A stretch of DNA of 64,000 bases from Sporisorium sorghi (lineage: Eukaryota; Basidiomycota; Ustilaginomycetes; Ustilaginales; Ustilaginaceae), in contig JALCCG010000022.1 of assembly GCA_023212695.1 (NCBI GenBank), positions 1 through 64,000 on the forward strand, read 5' to 3'. Below the pieces are notes generated by a model, which worked only from the letters and a program-made list of their open reading frames with translations, had not been told where the DNA came from and searched no databases. Positions 11,496-21,936 of this stretch are shown here, one piece after another; within the stretch, counting starts at the first letter, position 1; each line of letters opens with the position of its first letter. Made by a program: the position numbers and the translations under genes.

Positions 11496-12120
11496 CCTGA
11501 GAGAGGCTGGAGATCAGTCTGATGACATTAGAGACCTGAGCGTGATGAAGGTATGGTTGAGGTGGAGCAGCAGCAGGAGCAGCTAAGATTAGGCTTTATG
11601 GCGTCCTTGAATCGACCAGCGGCTCAAGGCCGTGTATTGTATGATTGAATGCCTGTCGAAGGCAACGAGGAGAGAGAAAAGGTCGATTGGCCAGTAGAGT
11701 GGGCTGAGCAGGTCGTGGGAACCCGCTCGAGCGAATGGTGTGATGGTGACAAGTGAAAGGAGCAAGTAAGGGTGACTAGTGGTGAGTGAAAGTGACTTGG
11801 TGGAGGAAACCAAGATCTCCTCCTCGGCTGCTCCGATTCGCTGGTTCTGCTGCAGGGTCCGGCTGGCTGCGCTCTTTCCATCGGCAGATCCGTACGTCAC
11901 AGCGTCTCTGAGCGAGATTTTTTTTTTTTCTGCTCAGCTTTGTTTGATTTTGTGTTTTGTCGAGGTTCTCGTTTTTTTCGGCAATCGGGAGTTTTTGTGT
12001 TGGATGCGAGAGCCGCCAACTTTTGACCTCTCTTTCTTCTCAACCATCTCTCCCGTCTTGTGTCGCAACTGCCTCTCAGCACGGCACTCTTCTTATACCC
12101 TTTGCCGCCTCCATGCCACA
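11496..12120. other. Divergent promoter region, transporter and SNU114
   Basis: About 0.6 kb between divergent start codons. It contains a T run near 11920-11929 and pyrimidine-rich stretches before the SNU114 ATG. No gene is seen. Confidence 0.5.
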
Positions 12121-15090
12121 ATGGACGACTACGACGAGTTCGGCAACTACATCGGCCCGCTCTCCGACTCAGAGCTCGGCTCAGAGGATGAGTCCACACA
12201 CGAACCCCAGGCCGAAGCGCCACCACCGCTCGAAGGATACGACGATGGCGAGGACGACGAGCATCTCGCAAACATGCAGCTCGATGACGACGGTAATGTC
12301 ATTCCACAGCATGCGTTGATACGCGTCGACGAATCGGCATCCAATGCGGTCGTGCTGCACGAGGATAAGCAGTACTACCCCTCCGCGTCAGAGGTGTATG
12401 GCGAAGATGTCGAGACCATGGTGCAGGAGGAAGACGCCCAGCCACTATCCGTGCCCATCGTTGAACCGGTCAAGATTCGTCGCTTTGCTGTGCAGGAACA
12501 CGGTCTGCCAGAAACACGCTTCGACCGAAGCTTCCTGTCGAGCCTCATGGGTTTTCCGGACATGGTCCGGAACGTCGCCGTAGTGGGACACCTGCATCAC
12601 GGCAAGACGAGCCTACTAGATACACTGGTCTACGAAACACACAAGACCGAGGTCGACATGGATACACACATGCGCTACACCGACGCACACCTGCTGGAAC
12701 GCGACCGAGGCATCTCGATCAAATCCGCACCGCTCTCACTCGTCCTTGAAAACACAAAACGCAAATCCTACCTGCTCAATCTCATCGACACACCAGGCCA
12801 CACCAACTTCCAGGACGAAGTCGCCGCAGCCTGTCGACTCGCCGACGGCGTCGTGCTCGTCGTCGACGTCGTCGAAGGCGTCATGTGCAACACGGTGCAC
12901 ATCATCCGTCACTGCATCCGTCAGCAGCTCCCTATCGTTTTGGTGCTCAACAAGCTCGACCGCCTCGTACTCGAACTGCGCCTCCCGCCCAACGAAGCAT
13001 ACTACAAGATCCGACACGCCATTCAGGAGGTCAACAACTGCATTGCGAGCATCGACGCCAACCCGGCGCTGCAGCTTGGACCGGAGCGAGGGAATGTCGC
13101 GTTTGCCTCGACGCAGATGGGGTATTGTTTCACGCTGCGCAGCTTTGCCAAGCTGTATGCCGAGACGTATGGCGCTGGTGTCGATGTGGATGCGTTTGCG
13201 CAGCGGCTGTGGGGGAATATCTACTACAACGCCGAATCGCGCAATTTTTCGAGAAAGGCGCCAGACGCAGAGAGTAAAAGGTCGTTTGTGCACTTTATTC
13301 TCGAACCGCTGTACAAGATCTACTCGGCAGTCCTTTCGTCGAACACGGATTCGCTCAAGCGGACGCTCGCGAGTTTGGGGATCCATCTCAAGCCGGCGGT
13401 ATACAAGGTGGATGTGCGGCCGCTGCTTCGGATCGTGCTGAACCAGTTCTTCGGGCCTTCACAGGGGCTGGTCGATCTGGTGGTGGACAACGTGCCCTCG
13501 CCGAGGGAGGCAGCGGCGCAGCGCTTGCGCAAGTGCTACACGGGTCCGCAGGAGGGTGCAATCTACCAGGCGATGACGGCCTGCGATGCCGAAGCGCCGC
13601 TCGTCGTCCAAGTGACCAAGCTATACCAGACGATCGATGCGCAAGAGTTCCGCGCGTTCGGGCGCGTCATGTCCGGCACCGCGCGACCGGGGATGCGCGT
13701 CAAAGTGCTCGGCGAAGGCTTCTCGCAGGACGACGAGGAAGACATGGTGCTCGCCACGATCGACGACGTCGGCATCAACGAGACGCGCTACGTCGTCCCC
13801 ACCGATGGCGTGCCAGCAGGAAACTGGGTGCTTCTATCCGGTGTCGATGCATCCCTCTCCAAAACAGGCACCGTCGTCGACGCGCAGCTCCCAACGGACG
13901 AGCTGCACATCTTTGCGCCGCTCGAACACATGACACAGTCCGTCCTCAAAGTCTCCGTCGAACCGCTCAACCCCTCCGAACTGCCCAAGATGCTCGAAGG
14001 CCTCCGCCGCATCAACAAGAGCTACCCTTTAGCCGTGACCAAAGTGGAAGAGTCCGGCGAGCACGTCATCATGGGCACGGGCGAGCTGTACCTCGACTGT
14101 GTGCTGCACGACCTGCGCGTGCTATTCAGCGAGATCGAGCTGCGCGTGAGCGATCCCGTGGTGCGTTTCTGCGAGACGGTCGTCGAGACCTCTGCGGTCA
14201 AATGCTACGCCTCGACGCCGAACAAGCGCAACAAGCTGACGATCATCTGCGAGCCGCTGGAGAAGGGCGTGGCGGAGGACATCGAAGCGGGAGTATTGCA
14301 CATCAAGATGCCGCCGAAGCAGCTGGGCAAATTGCTGCGGGAAAAGTACGGCTGGGATCTGCTGGCGAGCCGCAGCGTGTGGGCGTTTGGGCCGGACGAG
14401 CGGGGCGCGAACATTCTAGTCGACGACACGCTGCCGTCCGAAGTGGATAAGACGTTGCTGTACGCGGTGAAGGAGAGCATAGCGCAGGGGTTCCAGTGGG
14501 GGTGTCGCGAAGGTCCGCTTGCCGATGAGCCGATGCGCAATGTCAAGTTCCGCATCATCGATGCCGAGCTGGCCGCTGAGCCCATTCATCGCGGTGGGGG
14601 GCAGATCATCCCCACGGCGCGCCGCGCGTGCTACGCCGCGTTCCTCCTCGCCACCCCGCGCCTCATGGAGCCGATCTACGAAGTCGAAGTGCAAACCCCC
14701 GCTGTAGGGATCGCGGCGGTGTACACCCTCCTCGCCAAACGCCGCGGCCACGTGGTCAAGGACACACCCAAACCCGGCTCGACGCTGTACACGGTGCAGG
14801 CGTACATCCCCGTCATCGACGCGAACGGGTTCGAGACCGATCTGAGGATCGCGACGCAGGGCCAGGCGTTCGCGCTAATGATGTTCAGCCACTGGAGCAT
14901 TGTTCCCGGCAACCCGACGGATGCGTCGATCAAGCTGAGGCCGTTGGAGCCAGCACCGCCGCTAGGGCTGGCCAAGGACTTTGTGGTCAAGACGAGGAGA
15001 CGCAAGGGTCTGCCGGAGGGCGTTGCGGTGGCGTCGTACTTGGATGCTGAGATGACGGTGGCGCTGGCTCAAGCTGGAATTGAGATGTGA
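12121..15090 (+). CDS. SNU114: U5 snRNP GTPase Snu114/EFTUD2
   Basis: An EF-2-like GTPase of the U5 snRNP that controls Brr2 during spliceosome activation and disassembly. A single exon of 989 aa (human EFTUD2 is 972), starting MDDYDEFGNYIGP as the family does. An acidic N-terminal extension of about 120 residues precedes the GTPase domain. The domain shows G1 GHLHHGKT near 156-163, G3 DTPGH near 223 and G4 NKLD near 277. EF-2-like domains II-V follow to the C-terminus, including the conserved stretch VMGTGELYLDCVLHDLR-like (here IMGTGELYLDCVLHDLR). The frame is open a further 114 codons upstream, but the ATG at 12121 matches the family start and follows a pyrimidine-rich leader with an in-frame CCACA-type context. 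Confidence 0.97.
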   Translation: MDDYDEFGNYIGPLSDSELGSEDESTHEPQAEAPPPLEGYDDGEDDEHLANMQLDDDGNVIPQHALIRVDESASNAVVLHEDKQYYPSASEVYGEDVETMVQEEDAQPLSVPIVEPVKIRRFAVQEHGLPETRFDRSFLSSLMGFPDMVRNVAVVGHLHHGKTSLLDTLVYETHKTEVDMDTHMRYTDAHLLERDRGISIKSAPLSLVLENTKRKSYLLNLIDTPGHTNFQDEVAAACRLADGVVLVVDVVEGVMCNTVHIIRHCIRQQLPIVLVLNKLDRLVLELRLPPNEAYYKIRHAIQEVNNCIASIDANPALQLGPERGNVAFASTQMGYCFTLRSFAKLYAETYGAGVDVDAFAQRLWGNIYYNAESRNFSRKAPDAESKRSFVHFILEPLYKIYSAVLSSNTDSLKRTLASLGIHLKPAVYKVDVRPLLRIVLNQFFGPSQGLVDLVVDNVPSPREAAAQRLRKCYTGPQEGAIYQAMTACDAEAPLVVQVTKLYQTIDAQEFRAFGRVMSGTARPGMRVKVLGEGFSQDDEEDMVLATIDDVGINETRYVVPTDGVPAGNWVLLSGVDASLSKTGTVVDAQLPTDELHIFAPLEHMTQSVLKVSVEPLNPSELPKMLEGLRRINKSYPLAVTKVEESGEHVIMGTGELYLDCVLHDLRVLFSEIELRVSDPVVRFCETVVETSAVKCYASTPNKRNKLTIICEPLEKGVAEDIEAGVLHIKMPPKQLGKLLREKYGWDLLASRSVWAFGPDERGANILVDDTLPSEVDKTLLYAVKESIAQGFQWGCREGPLADEPMRNVKFRIIDAELAAEPIHRGGGQIIPTARRACYAAFLLATPRLMEPIYEVEVQTPAVGIAAVYTLLAKRRGHVVKDTPKPGSTLYTVQAYIPVIDANGFETDLRIATQGQAFALMMFSHWSIVPGNPTDASIKLRPLEPAPPLGLAKDFVVKTRRRKGLPEGVAVASYLDAEMTVALAQAGIEM

Positions 15091-15445
15091 GAGTGGTGGT
15101 GACAGCCTTGTAGCAGAGCAATGTCATGCCTTTGCACACAGAGAGAGATCGCGATAGTGTGAAGCTGAGTTTGATCGTGTGACTGAGGCGTTGCTTGACA
15201 GAACCAGACGTAGAGGTGCTTCTGTCGAATCGAAATCCCATGTCGCCAAGGTCCCCTTGCACACACCAAGCTCGGAACTCATACAAGCTGAATTCGTCCT
15301 CCGAAACCACCAATCGACCTTTGCCACAATTCTCTCTCACAGAACGTCACATCACAGCATGTCGCTTTCGCACGTCGCCACACTCTCGAACAAATCGAGC
15401 CTTTTTTGACAGGAGACGACTTCTTTACAGGGGTTGCGCCCTTGC
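15091..15445. other. Convergent 3' intergenic region
   Basis: This lies between SNU114 (+) and GRX5 (-) stop codons. No gene is recognised. Confidence 0.5.
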
Positions 15446-16007
15446 TTAGGGGGAAGCCTTGTTCTCCTCGAGCGGGAGCAGGAGGTTATGCTTGAGGAGC
15501 AGTTCTTCGAGTTCGCCGGATTGGTGCACTGCCCGAAAAACAAAGACGTCAGTCGGTCAACTTGCGCATTCTAAACTTCGCAATCTGTACTCGTCGCTCG
15601 CGAGCATACTTACTGTTGATAACGATATCGCACCCGCCAACGAACTCACCCCCGACGTACACCTGAGGAATAGTGGGCCAGTCGGAGTACTCCTTGATGC
15701 CCTCCCGCAGCTCCTGATCTTCCAGGCAGTTAAACGTTTTAAGCAGTTCCGGTTTGACGCCTTGGACCTGCATGACCTGAACAACAGCGCGGCTGAAGCC
15801 GCACATGGGCATGTCCGGAGTGCCCTTCATAAACACCACCAGCGGATTGGACTTCACCGCGCTATCGATTTTCGCTCGGGCTTCGGTCGAGAGCAGCCGC
15901 GCAAGCGCAGTGTACGTCGGCGCGAACGTAGATCGCGTGGGCGTGGACAGCAGCGTGCTACGTGCAGGAGTGGTGCGCAGTAGCCCCAGCATCTGTTTGA
16001 ACATCAT
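15446..16007 (-). CDS. GRX5: Mitochondrial monothiol glutaredoxin Grx5
   Basis: A CGFS-type glutaredoxin that transfers Fe-S clusters in the mitochondrial matrix. Exon 1 is 15614-16007 and exon 2 is 15446-15528, with an 84-nt GT-AG intron (donor GTAAGT), giving 158 aa (yeast Grx5 has 150). The first 45 or so residues are Arg/Ser/Thr-rich and lack acids, as expected for a matrix-targeting signal. The thioredoxin fold follows with VVFMKGTP, the active site MCGFS, the cis-Pro motif WPTIPQVYV and the glutathione-binding GGCDI. The splice joins IVIN to [11 protein letters not shown], which matches the family's conserved last helix. A second ATG immediately downstream (16002-16004) could also serve as the start. 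An upstream extension of the open frame lacks targeting character and is probably 5' UTR. Confidence 0.95.
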
Positions 16008-16340
16008 GTCGGATAGAGATGAAGAGCGAGGTCGTGGTTGCGGGATGAGAAGGAACCGCCCAAAAAAGTCCCGCTCTTGTGGAGGAATCGACACGATTTC
16101 CACCGACTTCCGTCCGATCAATTCGCATTACTAAGCAGCTCAAATTTCCACTCTCTTCGCAAGCACTCCTTCAACCTTCGCCCGCCAACACCACCCGGAA
16201 CTCACACCATTCTCTCACCATATCACTGTCGATCTGATTCGCAACACACATGCAGGTTCGGGACGCGGAACACGAATCGATTGAAGGCACAGAAGCTAAC
16301 AAGCGCGAATAGAGAGCTCGAACGACGACAACTAAGATTC

Positions 16341-16375
16341 TTTTTTTTTTTTTTTTTTTTTTTTTTTTGGGGGGG
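16341..16375. repeat. T28G7 homopolymer pair
   Basis: Twenty-eight T followed directly by seven G on the + strand. Tracts this long are prone to slippage, so the count may differ between isolates or assemblies. Confidence 0.95.
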
Positions 16376-16445
16376 TTTTGTAAGATACGAAGATCGAGAC
16401 AAGCGGACTAGGAGCATAGATAGGATAGCTAGCAAACACTGGAAC

Positions 16446-16478
<33 letters not shown>
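16446..16478. repeat. (GGTTCT)5 hexanucleotide repeat
   Basis: Five perfect copies plus a partial copy, between the GRX5 start and the bZIP stop codon. It is not within a recognised coding frame. Confidence 0.95.
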
Positions 16479-16631
16479 CAACAGAGAGCGACAACGAAGG
16501 ATCAACGAAGCACCGAAAGAAGAGCAAGAGACCTTTTGGGTTCGCTGGCGCCAAAGAAGGCGACCAACGATAAAAGCACACGCGAAAGAATCGAGAAGGG
16601 TATAACAAGAACATCAAGTCATCGAAGGACC

Positions 16632-18265
16632 TCAGGCGAGCTGCGCTCGCGCATCGTCCCTCTCCTTCTCGGCAAGTTCGCATCGTCGCTTCCACGACTC
16701 GACCTCGCTCGTGAGAGCTTCGATCTTTTCGTGCAGCAGACGCAGCTCTTCCGCCTTTCGGTGACGAGATCGTCGGGCGGCCAACGTGTTCGAGAGACGC
16801 TTGGCAACACGAGGGTCCTTCTCGCGTCGGATCGCCTCCTCCTCGGCAGCGAACTCATCCACTTCGGCGGCGGGAGCAGTGTCACGTCGCGAGGTGGCAG
16901 AGACCGTGTAGTAGGTACGCTTCTGAATGGGAGCATCCAGAGGCAGGAGGTCGCTCGATTCGAGTCGTCGCTTGGTACCTCGGGACTCGCTCGTGGTCTT
17001 GGGCGAAGACGACGACGACGAGCTCCTTCGGTCCAGAGCAGGCCGGCTCGATTCCGCGCTCGAGGGCGCAGGGGCGAGTGCCGGTGCCGAAGCCGTTGAG
17101 GCAGGGGCAGGGGCGGCAATGGCCGAAGCCGGGGCCAGGGGAGCGGCCATCGAAGTGAAGGCCAGCGGCGAGGCGGTCAGCGCTGGCGTCGCAGCAGCAG
17201 CAGCCGAGGAGGTGCTGTGCTTTGCGGCAGCGGCAACACTGGCGGTGCTCGACGAGCTGGAAAGCGCAGCACTGCTCAGAGCTCGAAGCAGGGTCATGGC
17301 GGGATCCTCGGTGGATGCACCAGCACCTGCACCAGCCTTGCTGAGCTTGCTAAACGCCATCTCGACTGGCAGCTTGGCAGGCTTTGTCTCAGGGAAGAGG
17401 GTAAAGTCGGAGCCCATCTCGGGAGCACCAAAGTCACCCACCGTGTTGGCGCCAAAGTCGTGGTGAGCGAGCTCGAGCGGGCTCACGTTGGACGAGGCGT
17501 ACCCATCCTGAGGAGGGAAGAGGGGAGCGCCGGCAATGCCGGGCACTCCGAGATCGTCCTCGTAGCTGTCCAGAGGCAGCAGCGGGCTGGGGCCGCACGA
17601 GTCAATCTCGAAAGACATCGAGTCGGTGAGCGCAGGCGAGGGGTCGGTCCACTCTGGTGAAGAGAGGAAGTCCTCGGCGGCCTGGGCCTGGAATCCGTGT
17701 CCGATCCACGAGGGGTCGTCAGCAGACATGGGGTTGAGACCGAGAGCGGCGGCGTGAAACCGGTCGACTCGGTCTTGGCAGAGTCCATGGGACGCGCCTC
17801 GAAGGGCAGCGTCGGGACCGAGCCATCAGCAGCAGCAGGCATCGTGGCGTTGAGCTGGGCGATGAGCTGTTGATAGTATCGGATCTGTTCTAGGCGTTGC
17901 TTCTGGGCCGGAGAGATGGCGGCGACAGGAGGAGGAACGCGAGTAGAAGACACAGAGTGACGACGTCCAGCAGCGGCGGCAGCGAGAGCAGAAGCGACAG
18001 CAGCGGGGGTGATGCTAGGCACTCGAGCAAACGTAGGCGGGGCTGGCGTGGTGGGATGGGCCGGGCTAGAGGAAGGTGTAGCGACGGCTTGAGGCGGGGG
18101 ACGGATGGCGGCCAGAGTCGACTGAAGGTGGTTCAGCAGGTTGGCTTGCGCAGACGAAGACGAAGGGTTCGAGATGGCGGCTTCGAGGTGAGCTCGCAGA
18201 GAGATGGGGGCGGCAGCAGTAGCGGTGCTGGCGACAGAGTTTTTAGAGTTGGAGTTGAAATTCAT
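16632..18265 (-). CDS. Gcn4/Cpc1-like bZIP transcription factor, reading frame broken near 17757
   Basis: The C-terminus is a bZIP of the Gcn4/Cpc1 type. Its basic region is RVAKRLSNTLAARRSRHRKAEEL (N-x7-R motif: NTLAARRSR), followed by a leucine zipper starting LRLLHEKIEALTSEV. This family activates amino-acid biosynthesis genes. The part visible from ATG 17729 to 16632 is 365 codons and includes an acidic activation-type region. Upstream, coding-like sequence continues in a different frame: from 17760 to about 18670 the frame reads Ser/Ala/Pro-rich protein with helices such as QKQRLEQIRYYQQLIAQLN. Re-reading one base at the AAA triplet 17757-17759 (TTT on the coding strand) would join the two frames smoothly, giving ...TGFHAAALGLNPM. 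I found no plausible intron there. A one-base assembly error, a real frameshift or a missed splice are all possible. The first ATG in the upstream frame is at 18265; the frame stays open to about 18669 without another ATG, so the true start may lie in an upstream exon. Confidence 0.75.
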
Positions 18266-18645
18266 AAACGGGTTGCTTGCAGCAGACGCGTTATCGTTGG
18301 TCGGGTGGTGGACACCTTTCAAAAAGGGTGTTTTGGCACTGTTCGAGTGACTGTTGGGGGGCTTGTTGGAGACTGGAGGATTGCTGTTGTTGGCCGAGGC
18401 GGGGCTTGCACTGGGTAGTGGGGGAAACCATGATGGCGAGTTATAGGACAGCTTGTTGGGAGCTGTCAGATTGACGGTGTTGGTGTTGGTCAGAGAAGAC
18501 AACGCAGAAATCAACCCGGAAGGGAGATTCGAAGACAGTGTGGAAGTGGTGGTGAGGGGGAGAGGCTGTAACGACGAGGTTAGGGAGTCTGTCCTTTCTT
18601 CGTTAGACGAGAAAGAAACGCGCGAGTCTAGACGGGGAAGACCGT

Positions 18646-18657
18646 TTAGAAGAACAT
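18646..18657 (-). promoter_or_regulatory. Possible upstream mini-ORF in the bZIP leader
   Basis: ATG TTC TTC TAA on the reverse strand, in good ATG context (CCACC before ATG), overlapping the upstream bZIP coding-like frame in another frame. Gcn4-type genes are often controlled by short upstream ORFs. This one is only a candidate because the transcript start is unknown. Confidence 0.25.
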
Positions 18658-18669
18658 GGTGGGCCAGCT

Positions 18670-21600
18670 ACGTGGTCAGAGGTGAGATAGCAGCTGTAGG
18701 AAATAGTGAGATCGCTCTGGGCGATGGGGCTAAGGCAGAGGTGAGAGGACAACGGAAATCCGTAAAGGCAGTTGAGCTAGATTTCCGTGTGGAGCAGAGA
18801 GTCTTCGATATGAAGATGAGGAAGTGTTGGGTGGTGTTTGGTTGGGAAGGAAGGGTATGGAGAAGAAGGGGAAGGTGGTGATAATGGTGACGATGGGAAA
18901 CTCCTGTTTATAAGGAGAAGCGCAGAAGAAGGCAGTCCAAGGAGACAACAGAGACGGGACCCAAAGCCGAGCAAACAAGGGACGAGAGCAGTGTCGATGC
19001 CAAGGAAGTGAGGGAAACCAGGCGAAAGAGCAGTCGATCGAGGGGAAGACGATGGGCCGACACTGCGATTTCGCCTTAAAGTCAACAACAAAAGATCGCC
19101 AGAAGAAAGTGTGATTAGGAAGGGAGACTCGTGAAGTGCCCCGTTATCGCTTGGGAAGCCAGCGATGACAGCTGAAATGCCTTGGAAATCGAGGGTGATA
19201 CGATAGGGAAAAAAGTGCCTTGAAATTGGCAGCCGAAGGAGGACGGCAGCGTTGCAGGCTGCAGATGCGGAACACACTGATGAAACGCCTTCTTTTGTTG
19301 TGAGCTCGGTCGAACTGGAAACCGCACAGCGTGGGCGTCTTTCTCTCACTCCGAAAAAAAAAGTTTTTTTTTTTTTTTGTTCTTTCTTTCTCTTCTTCCA
19401 GCCTCTCCGCTCTTCTGCTCACTCGGCATAGCGGGCTGCAATCAAGCATCAACAGCTAACGATTGAGAAGGGCTCTGCAATGAACGACTACTCGAGAGAG
19501 AGAATGGGATGAGGGACACAATCTTCGCTTACCTGGCAAATGACGAGTGCTGTTATGCTTTAGCTTGAAATGCAGAAACGAAGAGCAGAAAGCGAAGGGT
19601 CGGAAGCGAGGAGACGCAAGCAAGGCCCACGAGCATCGCACCGCAAGCCACCAATTTCCGGTGAAAAGAACGGCGAAAGTGCTCAATTTTGCGTCGATTT
19701 AGCCTGAGAACTCTGTGATTGCATCGCGCGACCACTGTATGTCCGTCGAGCGAGCTGCCTTGGTCGCGATCAATGATATCGCTTCTGGGTTGCGGGTTGT
19801 GCGACGCTTTCCCGAGGAATGATATCGGCTGGGCAAGAACGAGGCGAGGGCAAGATCAGGGAAGAACCGCAAGCGAGTTGAGAGAGAGAAGGAGGCCACG
19901 TCGACTTGTTCTCGCACACAAATGTGAAGCAAGAGCGGGCCCACAACCGGCGGGTCGAGCAAAGAAAGAGAAGAGGAGCTCTCAGATTCAGGCACCACGT
20001 TGTGCAACACCGAGTGGGCAATGCTTCGATCCATTGTACTCGGATGACATGGCTCCATGCGAGTTGCCCAGCACAGCCGCCGACACGTTGGCTTGCCACG
20101 GAATGAGCGTCGCCGAAGCATGAGCTAGAAGATAGGACGGCCATACGACATGGAGAGGATGATGGTCTGTCGTTGCTTGCTTGCTTCCACGTCGGCAGGA
20201 GGCGCCACATTTCTTCCAACGGAGGAAGACGTCTCGACACGCCGGACATAGCGATCAAAGCCCCCTTCTCACGGCTCGTATCAAAGCTTGCTTCCTGCCG
20301 AGCTTCCCACGCTCGAGGAGGAGTCCACGAAGTAGCGAGAGGAGGGAGGATCCAAAGTCGACGCGTTTCTAATGATCTGCTGCTGCTGCTCGTATGACGC
20401 TGCGTCGCCCTTGTTCAGCAGCAGCCAGTCCATCAGCCGAAATCGTAAATCTGAAATGCGGTGGCCTCCTCTTGTTCTGAGAAGGTCGAGTCATCCGCGA
20501 CCGCGTTCATGCATGCACACAACGAGCCCTCAAAGCACCTCCTTCCGCATCGACTCGGACCATCATACACACGCTTCACTGTCATCCGAAGGGGTTGTGT
20601 GACGGAACCCCTCTTCCGTGAGTTGACTGGCGAAACAACGCCGGCAGACCGAATGCCCACCAAACACAATCCAGCTGAAACGAGGCGAAATGAAAAGAGG
20701 CTGGCTGTTCGCATCGGAGCCGGTGGAAAGGGTCGGCTGTGCGGGCATTGCAGAGGAGGCTCGCGTGCCTGGTTGTCTCTCTCTTTTTTTTTCTTATTTT
20801 TATTTATTTTTATTTTCCCCATCAGGTCACATGCAAGCATGCGGATTTCGAGATGACTCGACCACGGCCGACGACGCTCGACGCTCGATTCCAACTCTCA
20901 AGAAATCTTCTTGATCCGTTCTTCTCGCTTGCGGGATGTCTGATTCCTGCTCGCTCTTGAAGCTGCCACCGACAAGAAGCAAGGAGTCCTTATCCATCGG
21001 CCGCGGCGGTGGAAGAAGGGTTGCCGTTAAGGACTTGGACTCGGCCGTCGTTGACCTGGACCGGCACAATGAAGCCTTGAACACTGCGCGCCCACCCTCA
21101 AGGAGGACAATGAGGTCCAATCAAACTTCATACAGCGGCAAGCTTATCTACCCTCTGCGAGTCTCGAGACGGCTGCAAGGTGCATTTCCGATCCTTCAAT
21201 CAGCGAGCGTATGTTGCTCTTCCCTCAATCAGCTTGCCTGCGGTTCCGACAACGGGTTGTCCGATTGGGTCGATTCAGATGCGTCTTTTGCAATCACAGC
21301 TGGCTCGGAAGGACGGCCGAACTCTTTCGCTGTTCTTGGTCTGCAACCACAAAAAAGTTTTTGTTTGCCTGATGAAATCGAAAAAAAAAGGCCGTGCAAA
21401 GTGCCGACCGCTCTCCTTGTTCACAGACCCAATCCACCGTCAACCAATGAGCGAGCTGGCTTGCTCTTCGTGCCAAGCCTTGCCTTCCTCCCCCACGCAA
21501 ACCCCCCACTGCTCCAATCCAATGGCGAAGTGCGCTTCTGGTATGGCGTGACGACGAAAGGCTTTGATCCATACGCCGTTGGTCTTTCCGGCCGGTTCAG

Positions 21601-21936
21601 GCGGCAGCTGTCAAAAGGTTCTTCCGACTGCAGCTTGCTCGACAGCTGTCAAGTTGCAACAAGCCTTTGTCACGACGCTTTCTTGTTCCTGTGACACTAC
21701 CTCGCATACGCTGGTAGGCAGCTATTTGGCTCAAAGACATGCGCTCCAGCGGTACACAAACCGAACTACCACGCAGTCGTGGGTGCCAACAGGATCAGAT
21801 GAGAACAATACGATAGATTCGAATCAAACGACGGTCAAGCCTCAGCTCGGTAATGCGACATCGGTACAAGCGCAGCATTGACCAAGTGCTAGGAGAAGCC
21901 TTAACTCTGCTAGAACGGGCGTCCAACTGTGCCTGC
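18670..21936. other. Long gene-poor interval upstream of the bZIP gene
   Basis: About 3.2 kb with no reading frame that I recognise on either strand. On the bZIP strand there is an acceptor-like CTGACCACGTAG ending near 18670 and a donor-like CCAG/GTAAGC near 19535. A long 5' leader with an intron is therefore conceivable. Short A/T runs occur at 19354-19378 and 20785-20819. Open frames up to 250 codons exist but look like chance frames, without domains or consistent codon bias. Confidence 0.4.

Larger units (their letters stand above)
16008..16631. other. Intergenic region between GRX5 and the bZIP gene
   Basis: About 0.6 kb holding the GRX5 promoter and the 3' UTR of the bZIP gene. It contains a T28G7 homopolymer at 16341-16375 and a perfect (GGTTCT)5 hexamer repeat at 16446-16478. 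No gene is recognised. Confidence 0.5.

Noticed and set aside
18777..19349. 190-codon - strand frame upstream of the bZIP gene
   Set aside because: Composition is Leu/Ser/Pro-rich like translated pyrimidine-rich leader. It has no domain and no link to the bZIP frame.
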